Shown: positions 39,982 to 48,696 of the stretch, piece by piece | Numbering within the stretch: position 1 is the stretch's first letter | Layout: each line of letters begins with the position of its first letter | Origin: Atopobiaceae bacterium | GTDB taxonomy: Bacteria; Actinomycetota; Coriobacteriia; Coriobacteriales; Atopobiaceae | DNA length: 64,000 nt | Assembly (NCBI GenBank): GCA_022482785.1 | Contig: JAKVON010000003.1 | Location: 62,001-126,000 of the forward strand | Reading direction: 5' to 3' | Position numbers and translations under genes: made by a program | The notes under the pieces: generated by a model | The model's input: only the letters and a program-made list of their open reading frames with translations | Database searches by the model: none | Told to the model about the DNA's origin: nothing

Positions 39982-40857
39982 CTAAGCCTGGTATGCCAGG
40001 GAGGAGGGCAGATATCCCATCGCGACGAGACCGATGCCCCCATGAGTGGTGATGACGGGCCCCGCGTCGAACGTCCCGACGAGGTCCACCTTGTAGCCCG
40101 CCTCCTCGACCATGGAGAGGAGCTGCTTGCAGCCCTTTCGGTTCCTTGCCTGGAGGAGGCTCACCCGTATCGCGTCCCCCTTGGGGCGATGGCTCTCGAC
40201 GTCGCGCACGCAGTAGCGCAGCGCCCTCTTGAGCCCCTTCGCCTTGTGGGCGGGCACGAGGTTGCCCTCGTCGTCGTCGCTCAGCTGTATCTTGATGTCG
40301 AGCAGTGCCGTCGCCGTCCCCACCGCCTGCGGGAGCCTCCCGTTCTTCACGAGGTTGTCGAGGGTGTCGGGCACCGCGAGGAAGCGGACGTACGGCCTGA
40401 TCGCATCGAGGTGCTCGACCGTCGCGGCGAGCGTCTCCCCCGCGTCGCGCATCCGCATCGCCTCGAGGACCATGAGGCCGTGGCACATGGCGACCTTCCT
40501 GGTGTCGTAGGCGACCACCTCGGCGTCCACCTGTCCGGCGGCGACGCCGGCCGACTGCACGGTCCCCGAGAGGGCGCCGGCTATGTGCAGGGAGAGAATC
40601 GCCTTTGCCCCCTTCGAGACGAGGCCCCCGTACGCCGCGATGAAGTCCTCGGGGCTCGGCTGCGAGCTGCGGGGCAGGACGGGCGAGGCGAGCATCCTGT
40701 CATAGAACTGCTCGGAGGTGAGGTCGAACTGGTCTCTGAGGGTCTCGGTGCCGAACATCACGTAGAGGGGCACGACGGTGACCCCCTTGGCCTCGAGTTC
40801 CGAGACGGGCAGGTCGCAGGTGCTGTCGGTCACGATCTCGAATTGGTGCTCGGGCAT
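39982..40857 (-). CDS. DegV family fatty-acid-binding protein, copy 1
   Basis: A 291-residue DegV protein. The N-terminal IVTDSTCDLP motif and SSQPSPEDFIAAY are typical. DegV/FakB proteins hold a fatty acid and present it to the FakA kinase in known systems; no fakA is seen here. It is 27 bases downstream of the second degV gene and 40 bases upstream of purD, all in the same direction, so they probably share a transcript. Confidence 0.93.
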   Translation of the reverse strand: MPEHQFEIVTDSTCDLPVSELEAKGVTVVPLYVMFGTETLRDQFDLTSEQFYDRMLASPVLPRSSQPSPEDFIAAYGGLVSKGAKAILSLHIAGALSGTVQSAGVAAGQVDAEVVAYDTRKVAMCHGLMVLEAMRMRDAGETLAATVEHLDAIRPYVRFLAVPDTLDNLVKNGRLPQAVGTATALLDIKIQLSDDDEGNLVPAHKAKGLKRALRYCVRDVESHRPKGDAIRVSLLQARNRKGCKQLLSMVEEAGYKVDLVGTFDAGPVITTHGGIGLVAMGYLPSSLAYQA

Positions 40858-40884
40858 GGCTGGTCCCTTTCTCGAAAGGCGGCG

Positions 40885-41769
40885 TCACTCTCCAAGACGT
40901 GGCGTATGGACGGCTTTGGGGACGAAGGCTATTCCGACGGACCCGAGGCCCGCCGTCGAGACGACCGACGGGCTCGCGTTGAGGATGCCGGCACGCCTGC
41001 TGTCGAACTCGTTGGTGACCAGGGGCTTCTCGACGAGCCTGAGGTTTCGCGGCATGCCGGCGTTCACCTCGACGTACTCGAGTGGCCCGACCTGCCCGGC
41101 ATAGCGGCTCATGAGTCGGGCGATGCGGCCCGTGAGGTCGGCGACGTCCGCCGTGCGGGCCTCCTCGACGAGCCCGCGCGCGTCGAGGCGCACGAGGGGC
41201 GTCGTCCCGAGCATGCGCGAGAGGATCCCCGCGGAGCGGCGCAGCGTGCCGGAACGCACCGAGAGGGGCGCGCGGGGAACGAGGCAGAGGCACGTGGCGG
41301 CGGCGACGCCCTGCGCCCGGGCGATCCCCTCGTCCGCGGTCGCGCCCGAGTCGCGCGCGTCGCGCAGGGCGTCGACCACGATGGCGAGGCCGGCGGAGGC
41401 CAGCCCCGTGTCGATGACGTCGACGCGGACGTCATGCTTGACCGAGCGTGCCGCGGCGCGCGCCGAGCCGACCGTGCCCGAGACGCCCTGCGACGGGTGC
41501 ACGGAGACGACCCTCTCGAACCCGGCCCCGGCGAGCTCCTCGTAGACGGCCATGAACTCGCCGGCCGACGGGCAGAACGGGAGGGGGTCCTCCTTGGAGA
41601 GGGCGAGGCGCACGTAGAAGTCCTCGGACGAGACGTCCACGAGGTCGCGAAGCTCGACCGCGCCCATGCGCACGTGCTGGCCCACGAAGGCGACGTCATG
41701 GCCTTCGAGCCAGTCTCGGGCAAGGTCACAGGTGCTGTCCGTGACGATGGCGAAGCGCGTGGGCGACAC
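40885..41769 (-). CDS. DegV family fatty-acid-binding protein, copy 2 (GTG start)
   Basis: A 294-residue DegV protein distinct from its neighbour, with FAIVTDSTCDLARDW at the start and HPSQGVSGTVGSA in the lipid-site region. The C-terminal part is more divergent. I place the start at GTG 41769, five bases after the purA stop, because the longer frame in the track reads back through purA. The ribosome site is weak, so reinitiation after purA is likely. Role presumed as for copy 1: lipid binding. Confidence 0.88.
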   Translation of the reverse strand: MSPTRFAIVTDSTCDLARDWLEGHDVAFVGQHVRMGAVELRDLVDVSSEDFYVRLALSKEDPLPFCPSAGEFMAVYEELAGAGFERVVSVHPSQGVSGTVGSARAAARSVKHDVRVDVIDTGLASAGLAIVVDALRDARDSGATADEGIARAQGVAAATCLCLVPRAPLSVRSGTLRRSAGILSRMLGTTPLVRLDARGLVEEARTADVADLTGRIARLMSRYAGQVGPLEYVEVNAGMPRNLRLVEKPLVTNEFDSRRAGILNASPSVVSTAGLGSVGIAFVPKAVHTPRLGE

Positions 41770-41774
41770 GACCC

Positions 41775-43061
41775 CTACTTCCAGTGCCTGTTGATCGTCT
41801 GCTCGCGGTCCGGACCGACGGCGACGATGGAGACGCGCACGTCGGCGAGCTGCTCGATGAAGTCGAGGTAGTCCTTCGCCTCTCGGGGGAGTTGGTAGAA
41901 GTCGCGGCAGCCGGAGATGTCGCACTTCCAGCCGGGGAGCTCCTCGTAGACGGGCTTTGCGTGGTAGAAGACGCTCTGGTGCTCGGGGACGGTGGTGTAG
42001 CGCTTGCCGTCGCACTCGTAGGCCACGCACACCTTGATGGTGTCGAGGCAGCCGAGCACGTCGAGCTTGGTGATGGCGAGGTCGGTGAGGCCGTTCACGC
42101 GGGCGGCGTAGTTCACGACCACGGCGTCGTACCAGCCGCAGCGACGCTTGCGGCCCGTGGTGACGCCGAACTCGTGGCCGACGGAGGAGAGCTTATCGCC
42201 CACCTCGTCGCCCTCGGGGAGCTCCGTGGGGAACGGGCCGGAGCCGACGCGGGTGAGGTAGGCCTTCGCGATGCCGAGGACGCGGTCGATGTTGGTCGGG
42301 CCCACGCCGGAGCCCGTCACGGCACCGCCTGCGGTGCAGTTCGAGCTGGTCACGAACGGGTACGTCCCGTGGTCGATGTCGAGCATCGTGGCCTGGGCGC
42401 CCTCGAACAGTATGTTCTTGCCAGCCTCGAGCTCCTCGTTCAGGAAGAGCGAGCTCTCGCAGATGTAGGGCTTGATGCGCTCGGCCATGGGCAGGTAGGT
42501 CTCGCAGATCTTCTCGACGGTATAGGTGGGCATGCCGTAGACCTTCGCGAGGATCGCGTTGGTGGAGACCAGCGCGCTCTCGAGCTTCTCGCGGAAGATC
42601 TTCTCGTCGAGCATGTCCTGGACGCGCAGGCCGATGCGGTCCATCTTGTCCTTGTAGCAGGGCCCGACGCCGCGCTTGGTGGTGCCGATGAGGTTCTTGC
42701 CCAGTCGCTTCTCGTTGGCCCCGTCGAGGTCCTTGTGGTAGGGCATCACGATGTGCGCGTTTCCGCTGATCTTGAGCAGGTCGCACGAGACGCCCTGGCC
42801 CTCGAGCATGTCGATCTCGGAGAGGAGGATCTCCGGGTCGACGATGCAGCCGTTGCCTATGACCGGCACGACCCCCTCGTACATGACCCCGGAGGGGACC
42901 TGGTGCAGGGCGAGCTTGTGGCCGTTGGCGATGACCGTGTGGCCGGCGTTCGCGCCGCCCTGGTACCTCACGACGCAGTCGAAGTCACCGGAGATGAGGT
43001 CCGTGACCTTGCCCTTGCCCTCGTCTCCCCATTGCGTGCCCACCAGGACTGATGCCGGCAT
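41775..43061 (-). CDS. purA: Adenylosuccinate synthetase
   Basis: A 428-residue enzyme, full length. It joins IMP and aspartate using GTP, the first step to AMP. Motifs are GTQWGDEGKGKVTD with the P-loop and catalytic Asp, NAGHT, the GTTKRGVGP active-site loop and TTGRKRRCGW. It starts 86 bases downstream of dnaB and leads the purA-degV-degV-purD-nudF group. Confidence 0.97.
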   Translation of the reverse strand: MPASVLVGTQWGDEGKGKVTDLISGDFDCVVRYQGGANAGHTVIANGHKLALHQVPSGVMYEGVVPVIGNGCIVDPEILLSEIDMLEGQGVSCDLLKISGNAHIVMPYHKDLDGANEKRLGKNLIGTTKRGVGPCYKDKMDRIGLRVQDMLDEKIFREKLESALVSTNAILAKVYGMPTYTVEKICETYLPMAERIKPYICESSLFLNEELEAGKNILFEGAQATMLDIDHGTYPFVTSSNCTAGGAVTGSGVGPTNIDRVLGIAKAYLTRVGSGPFPTELPEGDEVGDKLSSVGHEFGVTTGRKRRCGWYDAVVVNYAARVNGLTDLAITKLDVLGCLDTIKVCVAYECDGKRYTTVPEHQSVFYHAKPVYEELPGWKCDISGCRDFYQLPREAKDYLDFIEQLADVRVSIVAVGPDREQTINRHWK

Positions 43062-43147
43062 GGCGGTCTCCCTTGATAGAGGTCTCTCCCGCCGGCTCTC
43101 TGCGCGGCGGTGCTCCTAGTATAGGCCTGCCCGTCGTGCGGGCCGCC

Positions 43148-44575
43148 CTATTCCTCGTGGTGGGTGTCGACCTCCACGAACTTCGTCGAACCCGGAAGGA
43201 ACATGAGGTCGATGATGCCCAGGGGGCCCGAGCGGTTCTTGGCGACGACGAACTGGGTGACGTCCTTGTCGGGGCGGTCGCCGCGCTCCGCCTCCTCGTC
43301 GGTCATGGAGCGGTCGAGCAGGATGACGATGTCGGCGTCCTGTTCGATCGAGCCCGACTCGCGCAGGTCGGAGAGCTGCGGGCGCTTTCCCTTGCGGTCC
43401 TCGACGAGACGGTTGAGCTGCGAGAGGGCGATGACGGGCACGCCGAGGTCCTTCGCCATGATCTTGATGCCGCGGCTCATCTCGCCAACCTCGGTGGCGC
43501 GGTTGCCCTCGAAGCGACGGCCCGGCGGCGACGAGAGCAGCTGGAGGTAGTCCAGGATGACGACGCCCCTCTCCTTGCCGCGGAGCATGCGGCGCGCCTT
43601 GGCGCGGATCTCCGTCACCGTGGTGGCGGAGTGGTCGTCGATCATGATGTCGAGCTGGGAGAGCTCCTGGGTGGCCTTGAGGATGTCGGTCCACTGCCCC
43701 TGCCGGATGTTGGCGGAGCGGATGTCCTGCAGGCCCACGCGCGCCTGCGCCGAGAGGAGCCTCTGCGCTATCTCCGTGCCGCTCATCTCGAGCGAGAAGA
43801 AGGCCACCGAGGCGCCCTTCGCAGCCGCGTTCACCGCGAGGTTGAGCGCGAAGGAGGTCTTGCCCACGCCCGGGCGGGCGCCGACGACCACCATCTGGCC
43901 CGCGCGCAGCCCGAGCAGCATGCGGTCGATGCTCTTGAAGCCCGTCTCGACCCCGAAGACGTGCGACTGGTCCTGGCTCATCTCGCCGAGGTCCTGGTAG
44001 AGCTTGCCCATGACGTCCTCGAGCGTCTGGTAGCTGGTGCGGACCTCGCGGTCTGTCACGCCGAGGAGAAGCCTCTCGGCCTGGTCGACGACCTCCTTCG
44101 TGTCCTCGGGGGCGTCGAAGGCGAGCGCCGTGATCTGGGAGGAGGCCTCGATCATCTGGCGCAGCGTGGTGTCGCGACGGAGTATCTCGACGTAGCGCGG
44201 GAAGCCCGCGAGGGCGAAGGTCCCGTCGCCGAGGGTGAGCAGGCGGGGCATGCCGCCAACGCGCTCGAGGTCGCCGGAGCTCTTGAGGTGGTCTGCGAGG
44301 GCGACCTGGTCCACCGGCTGGTTGGCGTCGAAGAGCTCGCGCATCGCCGCGAAGAGCCTGCGGTTCGAGGGAAGGTAGAAGTCCTCGGGATCGAGCTTGT
44401 TCTCCCCGCCGAGCGCATCCTGGAGGATGTCCTCGGAGAGGAGCATCGCGGAGAGCACCGCCGATTCCGCGTCGCGGTTCTGCGGCATCGACCTGCTCGC
44501 GATGTCCCCCAGGTCGGAATTGCCGATTTCCTCGTAGGCTGTGCTCACGTGTCTCGCTCTCTCCCCTCGCGACAT
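43148..44575 (-). CDS. dnaB: Replicative DNA helicase
   Basis: A 475-residue hexameric helicase that unwinds DNA at the fork. The N-terminal primase-interacting domain starts at MPQNRDAESAVLSAML. Walker A is GARPGVGKTSFA, Walker B VVILDYLQLL, and the arginine-finger region is near the end. There is no intein. The start is uncertain: ATG 44575 lacks a clear ribosome site, while GTG 44548 (VSTAYEEIGNS) has GGGGAG upstream but at long spacing. It is downstream of the rpsF-ssb-rpsR-rplI group, separated by a strong terminator. Confidence 0.96.
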   Translation of the reverse strand: MSRGERARHVSTAYEEIGNSDLGDIASRSMPQNRDAESAVLSAMLLSEDILQDALGGENKLDPEDFYLPSNRRLFAAMRELFDANQPVDQVALADHLKSSGDLERVGGMPRLLTLGDGTFALAGFPRYVEILRRDTTLRQMIEASSQITALAFDAPEDTKEVVDQAERLLLGVTDREVRTSYQTLEDVMGKLYQDLGEMSQDQSHVFGVETGFKSIDRMLLGLRAGQMVVVGARPGVGKTSFALNLAVNAAAKGASVAFFSLEMSGTEIAQRLLSAQARVGLQDIRSANIRQGQWTDILKATQELSQLDIMIDDHSATTVTEIRAKARRMLRGKERGVVILDYLQLLSSPPGRRFEGNRATEVGEMSRGIKIMAKDLGVPVIALSQLNRLVEDRKGKRPQLSDLRESGSIEQDADIVILLDRSMTDEEAERGDRPDKDVTQFVVAKNRSGPLGIIDLMFLPGSTKFVEVDTHHEE

Positions 44576-45011
44576 GGGGCAGGCGCAAGCCCCGTGGCTG
44601 AAGGATAGCAGCTCGTGACGAAGTCCCCGCGACTCGTCAAGCTGGCGGCGACGAAGCGGCTAGCTGGTCGTTGACGAAACCACACCCCCATGAACTGCCA
44701 ACTCGCCAGTTTTCACACTTTTCAACATTTTTACGATTATTTTTCCGGAATGTCCGAGAAATGGCACGGATGTTCGGACGATACATTGAATATGCCATTT
44801 CCCTGCGATAACAATGTGCTCGTACGCGGGTCACATTCAAATACTCGCAGGTAATCAATGGTTAGGACAAACCCTCTATAGAAGAAGACCCCCACGCCAA
44901 GATGCTCGTGGGGGTCTTTCAAAAAGCCTCAACCTGCTGCTTAGGTAGTCGAGGTCTTGTTTCTTGTGTTGAAACCGCTGTTACGAGGGTCATAGTTTTC
45001 GACAGCGAAAG
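44576..45011. other. Intergenic region between dnaB and rplI
   Basis: About 436 bases hold the rplI-side terminator (44886-44917) and, nearer dnaB, an AT-rich stretch (44705-44830) likely to carry the dnaB promoter. GGAATGTCCG and GGATGTTCGG form an imperfect direct repeat at about 44755-44780. The two short minus ORFs here (44637-44858 and 44737-44922) have no recognisable domain and overlap each other and the terminator. Confidence 0.5.
44886..44917 (-). terminator. Terminator of the rpsF-ssb-rpsR-rplI operon
   Basis: A perfect 11-base stem AGACCCCCACG/CGTGGGGGTCT with a 10-base loop, followed on the minus strand by TCTTC and on the plus strand by TTTC. It lies about 95 bases past the rplI stop. 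Confidence 0.88.
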
Positions 45012-45581
45012 CTATTCCTCAGCGGTCTCGACGGCAGCCTCGGCAGCGTCCTGAGACTCCTCGGCGGTCGCCTCGGAAGACTCAACCTCCGCTTCAGGCT
45101 CCGCAGCCGCAGCCTCGTCGGCCTTAGCGACGTCCTCGGCCGATCCGACCGCGAGGAAGAACTTGGAGGAGATGGAGCGGTAGAGGTCGATGGTGATCTC
45201 GTGCGTGCCGGCGGTCTTGATGGCGCGGTTGAGCTCGATGCGCTTGCGATCGATGGTGATGCCGAGCTGCTCGGAGACGGCATCGGCGATCATGGCAGCG
45301 GTGACGGAGCCAAAGAGCTGGCCCTCCTCGCCAACCTTGGCGCTGATGCGGACGGTCTTCTCGTCGAGTGAGGCCTTGAGGGCCTGCGCCTCGGAGACGC
45401 GCTTCTCCTCGCGCTTCTCGATGTTGTGGCGACGCTCATCGAGCTGCTTGATGTTGCCTGGGGTCGCGGGAAGGGCGATGCGCTTGGGGAACAGGTAGTT
45501 CTCCGCATAGCCTTGGGCGACGTCGACGACGTCGCCTTCCCCGCCCTTGCCCCGAAGCTCACCCAGAAGGATGACTTTCAT
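45012..45581 (-). CDS. rplI: 50S ribosomal protein L9 with an acidic C-terminal extension
   Basis: A 189-residue L9; the usual length is about 150. The N-terminal domain MKVILLGELRGKG and YAENYLFPKRIALPAT are conserved. A Glu/Ala-rich tail of about 40 residues (EAEVESSEATAEESQDAAEA) extends the C-terminus. It binds 23S rRNA at the base of the L1 stalk. ATG 45581 has AAAGGAG; the track start is an upstream GTG two codons earlier. Last gene of the S6-SSB-S18-L9 operon. Confidence 0.95.
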   Translation of the reverse strand: MKVILLGELRGKGGEGDVVDVAQGYAENYLFPKRIALPATPGNIKQLDERRHNIEKREEKRVSEAQALKASLDEKTVRISAKVGEEGQLFGSVTAAMIADAVSEQLGITIDRKRIELNRAIKTAGTHEITIDLYRSISSKFFLAVGSAEDVAKADEAAAAEPEAEVESSEATAEESQDAAEAAVETAEE

Positions 45582-45628
45582 GGACACTCCTTTGCTTGGC
45601 CGACGGGCGAGCCGCCGGCTGATGCTTA

Positions 45629-45892
45629 CTAGTCGCGGTTACGGCCGCCGCGGCTCGACACCACGGGGACGGTGTAGGGCAGCAGTGCCATCTCGCGTGC
45701 GCGCTTGATGGCGACGGCGACCTCGTGCTGATGCTGCGTGCAGGCGCCAGTGACGCGGCTGGGCTTGATCTTGCCACGGTCGGTCATGTACTTGCGGAGG
45801 AGCTGAGTGTCCTTGTAGTCGATGAACTCAGTGTTCTCCTTGCAGAACTGGCAATACTTGCGACGCGGCTGACGCTGATACTCAGTAGCCAT
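45629..45892 (-). CDS. rpsR: 30S ribosomal protein S18
   Basis: An 87-residue S18 with KYCQFCKEN, a cysteine pair in the N-terminal part, and the core [19 protein letters not shown]. It pairs with S6 on the 30S platform. It lies between ssb and rplI in the same direction with short gaps. Confidence 0.97.
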   Translation of the reverse strand: MATEYQRQPRRKYCQFCKENTEFIDYKDTQLLRKYMTDRGKIKPSRVTGACTQHQHEVAVAIKRAREMALLPYTVPVVSSRGGRNRD

Positions 45893-45936
45893 GTCTCATT
45901 ACCTTTCTTCTGGCGAGCGTGAGGCTCGCCCAACTG

Positions 45937-46450
45937 CTAGAACGGGATGTCCTCGTCGTAGACGTCGGCCTTGGGCGGCGTCTGGACAGGGACGCGATGG
46001 TGCGGAGACGGGCGCAGGGGCCTGCACGGGGGCAGGGGCTGGGGCGGCAGCAGGCTGCGCGTATCCCTGGGAGTACCCTTGGGAAGTCCCCTGGGGATAT
46101 CCCTGGGAAGCCCCCTGAGAGCCCCTGCTCGAGAGAAACTCGATCTCGTCGACGATGACCTCGAGCTTGCTTCTGCGCTGACCCTCGCGCTCCCACGAGC
46201 TGTAGCGGAGCTTGCCTTCGATGGCCACCTTCGATCCCTTGGAGATGAAGCGGCTGACGGCCTCGGCACGCGTGCCGAACATGACGCAGTCCACGAAGTT
46301 CGGGACGTCCTCCCACTCGCCGGTCTGCTGGTTGCGACGACGGTCGTTCACCGCGACGCCGAAGGTCATGAGCGGCGATCCGCCCTGCGTCTGGCGCAGC
46401 TCGGGGTCGCGTGTCAGGTTGCCCGTAATGGTGACTCTGTTGATGCTCAT
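45937..46450 (-). CDS. ssb: Single-stranded DNA-binding protein, with a frameshift in the linker
   Basis: SSB coats single-stranded DNA and recruits replication proteins through its acidic tail. The OB-fold starts MSINRVTITGNLTRDPELR and includes NFVDCVMFGTRAEA. A Gln/Ser/Gly/Pro linker follows. The track ORF (45899-46459) loses the tail, but another frame ends exactly with ADVYDEDIPF, the universal SSB tip. Removing one C from CGTCCCTGTC near 46000 joins them into 170 residues. An SSB without its tail would be lethal, so this is almost certainly a sequence error. ATG 46450 has AGAGGT upstream. Confidence 0.94.
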
Positions 46451-46499
46451 ATGGCTCACTACCTCTCGTGGCGGGTCTTAGGCCCGCCCTTCCATGAAA

Positions 46500-46794
46500 C
46501 TAGTCGCGGTCCGTGCGAGCTACGACCATGTGGCGCTTCACCGCATCGTTGATGCGGAGAATGCGGTCGAGCTCGGCGATCTGCGTTGGGTCTGCATGGA
46601 AGTCAATGAGGGTGTAGTCACCCTCCGTGAGCTTGTCGACGGGGAACGCGAGCTTGCGCTTGCCCCAGTTGTCAACGTTGTCGACCTGGCCGCCCTGCTC
46701 TGTGATGGCGACGTCGATGCGCTTGAGGACCCCGGCGCGGGTCTCCTCGGTGATTGCAGGGGTCGACGAAGAACAGCAGTTCATATGCCTTCAT
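46500..46794 (-). CDS. rpsF: 30S ribosomal protein S6, with a frameshift near the 5' end
   Basis: S6 pairs with S18. The start MKAYELLFFVDP has a perfect GAGGAGGTGACAAA ribosome site at 46794, but the frame breaks after DP; the remainder AITEETRAGVLKRIDVAI is in the neighbouring frame. Removing one C from GTCGACCCCTGCA near 46758 restores a 97-residue S6. As S6 heads an operon of conserved genes, an error is likely. It is followed by ssb 49 bases downstream. Confidence 0.94.
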
Positions 46795-46818
46795 TTTGTC
46801 ACCTCCTCTGGGCTTGTG

Positions 46819-46847
46819 GCCCCGGCTCGTGAAGGTGCGTCCGGGGC
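46819..46847 (-). promoter_or_regulatory. Hairpin in the rpsF leader, possible S6:S18 autoregulatory site
   Basis: A 7-base stem GCCCCGG/CCGGGGC with a 15-base loop lies 25 bases upstream of the rpsF start. Many bacteria carry an S6:S18-binding hairpin with a CCG motif at this position. I cannot confirm the bulge geometry by eye. Confidence 0.45.
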
Positions 46848-46862
46848 AGGAAAGGTTCGAGT

Positions 46863-46893
46863 CGGTATGGTAACACAGGTTTGCCCAGCTTCC
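46863..46893 (-). promoter_or_regulatory. rpsF: Possible promoter of the rpsF operon
   Basis: On the minus strand TTGCGG is followed after about 18 bases by TTACCA, in a GC-rich context and just upstream of the leader hairpin. The match is moderate. Confidence 0.4.
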
Positions 46894-47112
46894 GCAAGTA
46901 AACACATCTCGTTGCGGTGCCCCCGGACGACTTCACGCCCTCCCAACGCCTCTCGAGGTAGCGTATCAGCCTCCTCCGACACGAATCCGACGGTCCACAG
47001 GCCCTTCCTTACAGGATTTGGGGTCTCGGCCGCTCAGCCTTGCCTGTCGTCGGATGTCGACACTCCCTCCATTTCACGAGAGCAACAGATGGCGGCTCGT
47101 TGGGACGGGCCG

Positions 47113-47278
47113 CGGGCCGCGAGCGGTACTGGTCGCAGGCTCGCATCAGTACCACAAAAGTGCGAGTAGAAGCCATCCGTACGCGACAAAACCGCAGGTC
47201 GTCGCCATCCGAAAGTGGTACTGATCGTACTTCGTCTTCCGCAGCGTGGTACTGGTCGCACTCTCGCATCAGTACCAC
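47113..47278. repeat. Cluster of GTACCAC/GTGGTAC inverted repeats
   Basis: Three units lie in tandem. First is a hairpin GGTACTG..CAGTACC (47125-47154). Second is an element bounded by GTACCAC (47149) and GTGGTAC (about 47215), with AAAAGTGCGAGT and AAACCGCAGGTCGTCG inside. Third is a hairpin with nine-base perfect arms GTGGTACTG/CAGTACCAC (47246-47278). The central element recurs at 53842-53929 and the first hairpin in part at 35900. It is non-coding. Confidence 0.75.
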
Positions 47279-47280
47279 GA

Positions 47281-47325
47281 CAAAAAGGGCGGGGGCCGCC
47301 ATGACGACGACCCCCGCTCGTTGCC
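47281..47325 (-). terminator. Terminator of the DUF4013 gene
   Basis: On the minus strand GCGGGGG pairs with CCCCCGC around a 15-base loop and is followed by CCTTTTTGTC. It lies 16 bases past the stop at 47341. Confidence 0.85.
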
Positions 47326-47340
47326 TTCGATGAGGTGACG

Positions 47341-48588
47341 CTACTCGGCCTCGTTCTCGCCGTCGTCCTTGGGGAGCTCCTCCTGGCCGGCGGGCTCGAG
47401 CTTCTCCGTGACGTCCGCGGGCGCGGTGCGCACGGTGGGGTCCTCGGAGGCCTGCGCGCTCTCCTCCGCCACAACGAGCTCCTCCTCCGGGGCAGGCTGC
47501 CCGCCATCCGCAGGCTCGGGCGCGGGCTCGAGCGCGGGTTCAGGCACGGGTTCGGGTTCGGGTTCGGGCGAGGGCAGCTCCTGCTGGGCGGGCGCGACAG
47601 GTGCCGGCTGGACGTCCGCCGATGGCGGCTGCGGCGTCTGCGAGTCGGGCTGCCCCGGGTTCTGCGGGGCCTGCGAGCCGTCGGTCGTCGGCAGGGGCGC
47701 GGGCATCGGGTCTGCGGACTTCCCCCACGAGACGACGTCGAACTGGCGCATCCAGAGGCCGACGGCGTTGTAGGTGAGCAGCGCGAAGGTCACCCCGATA
47801 ACGACCAGCAGATAGACGACGAGGACGAGGAGAATCACGAACAGGGGGTTCGAGAAGGGCTGGAGCAAGGCGGCCACGATCTGCCTCACCGCCGCCGACG
47901 ATCCGGTTCCGTACCCGTACCCGTAGCCGTAGGGGGTCGCAAGGCCGGTTCCGTACGAGCTGAGGCCGCTCGAGTAGCTCGAGGCGAGCGAGGTGGCGTT
48001 GATCACGGCCGGAAGGTACGACACGAACAGCACCAGCCCAGCCACCACGGCTGCGCCACAGGCGACGAGGCTGCCGAGGATTCTGATGCCGAAGATCCTC
48101 ATGACGCCGCCGAAGTCGTGCCTGACCATCTCCCAGATCCTATTGAGCTGGAAGCCGGGGGTTATCTTCTGGTATACGGTCGCACGCACCTCCGCGATTA
48201 TGATCACGATGCCAAGGACGATGTTGCAGAGGAAGACCAGGAACAACACGAAGCTCTGCACGCTCGAGTTGAAGCTGAATATCCACGAGACGAGCGACTC
48301 CGCGACTCCGAGGGCAAGGCCCCACACGAGGCTCGACCAGGAACGCGAACCACCCGTCTTGATGCAGCCGCCCACGTCGACGTTGGTCTGCTTGGGCGCG
48401 GAGTCGACGTTCCAAGCGGTGAGGCGAGCCCACTCGAGCTGGTAGCCAAGAACGGCGAGGGGTCCCGCGACGGGGACGAGAAGGGAGACGGCAAGAAGGA
48501 GAACCGGCTTGTACCAACCCTTGTCACGCGTGAGCATCCGCCAGGAGCGCGAGAGGTAGTGGGAGTTGTCTATCGTCGTATGGGGCAC
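47341..48588 (-). CDS. DUF4013-like polytopic membrane protein with a Pro/Glu-rich tail (GTG start)
   Basis: A 415-residue protein. About six hydrophobic segments occupy residues 25-270, and SRSWRMLTRDKGWYKPVLLL at the start resembles DUF4013 proteins. A Tyr/Gly-rich loop (PYGYGYGYG) is near residue 205. The last 130 residues are low-complexity, rich in Pro and Glu (PEPEPEPVPEPALEP), and presumably cytosolic or extracellular and disordered. GTG 48588 has a perfect AGGAGG site; the track ATG start at 48765 reads back into the tRNA gene. Function unknown. Confidence 0.85.
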   Translation of the reverse strand: MPHTTIDNSHYLSRSWRMLTRDKGWYKPVLLLAVSLLVPVAGPLAVLGYQLEWARLTAWNVDSAPKQTNVDVGGCIKTGGSRSWSSLVWGLALGVAESLVSWIFSFNSSVQSFVLFLVFLCNIVLGIVIIIAEVRATVYQKITPGFQLNRIWEMVRHDFGGVMRIFGIRILGSLVACGAAVVAGLVLFVSYLPAVINATSLASSYSSGLSSYGTGLATPYGYGYGYGTGSSAAVRQIVAALLQPFSNPLFVILLVLVVYLLVVIGVTFALLTYNAVGLWMRQFDVVSWGKSADPMPAPLPTTDGSQAPQNPGQPDSQTPQPPSADVQPAPVAPAQQELPSPEPEPEPVPEPALEPAPEPADGGQPAPEEELVVAEESAQASEDPTVRTAPADVTEKLEPAGQEELPKDDGENEAE

Positions 48589-48650
48589 GTTTCCTCCTAG
48601 GGCTTCGGGGGCGAAGATTCCGTCGAGTATACCCCACTCGCGACCTCTGC

Positions 48651-48688
48651 CTAAAAAGGCAGGGGGCCGGCGCTGGGCCGACCCCCTG
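48651..48688 (-). terminator. Terminator of the serine tRNA pair
   Basis: On the minus strand CAGGGGGTCGGC pairs with GCCGGCCCCCTG (one wobble) over a 5-base loop, followed by CCTTTTT. It lies just past the 3' end of tRNA-Ser(CGA). Confidence 0.85.
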
Positions 48689-48696
48689 GTCGATTC

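Larger units (their letters stand above)
46795..47340. other. Intergenic region upstream of rpsF
   Basis: About 546 bases contain the rpsF leader and promoter (46819-46895), a repeat cluster (47113-47278) and the terminator of the DUF4013 gene (47281-47325). Between 46900 and 47110 I see no gene or structured element. Short minus ORFs (47009-47507) read through the repeats and the gene end and are not credible. Confidence 0.6.

Noticed and set aside
43148-44575. Intein in dnaB
   Set aside because: The helicase is of normal length with uninterrupted motifs.
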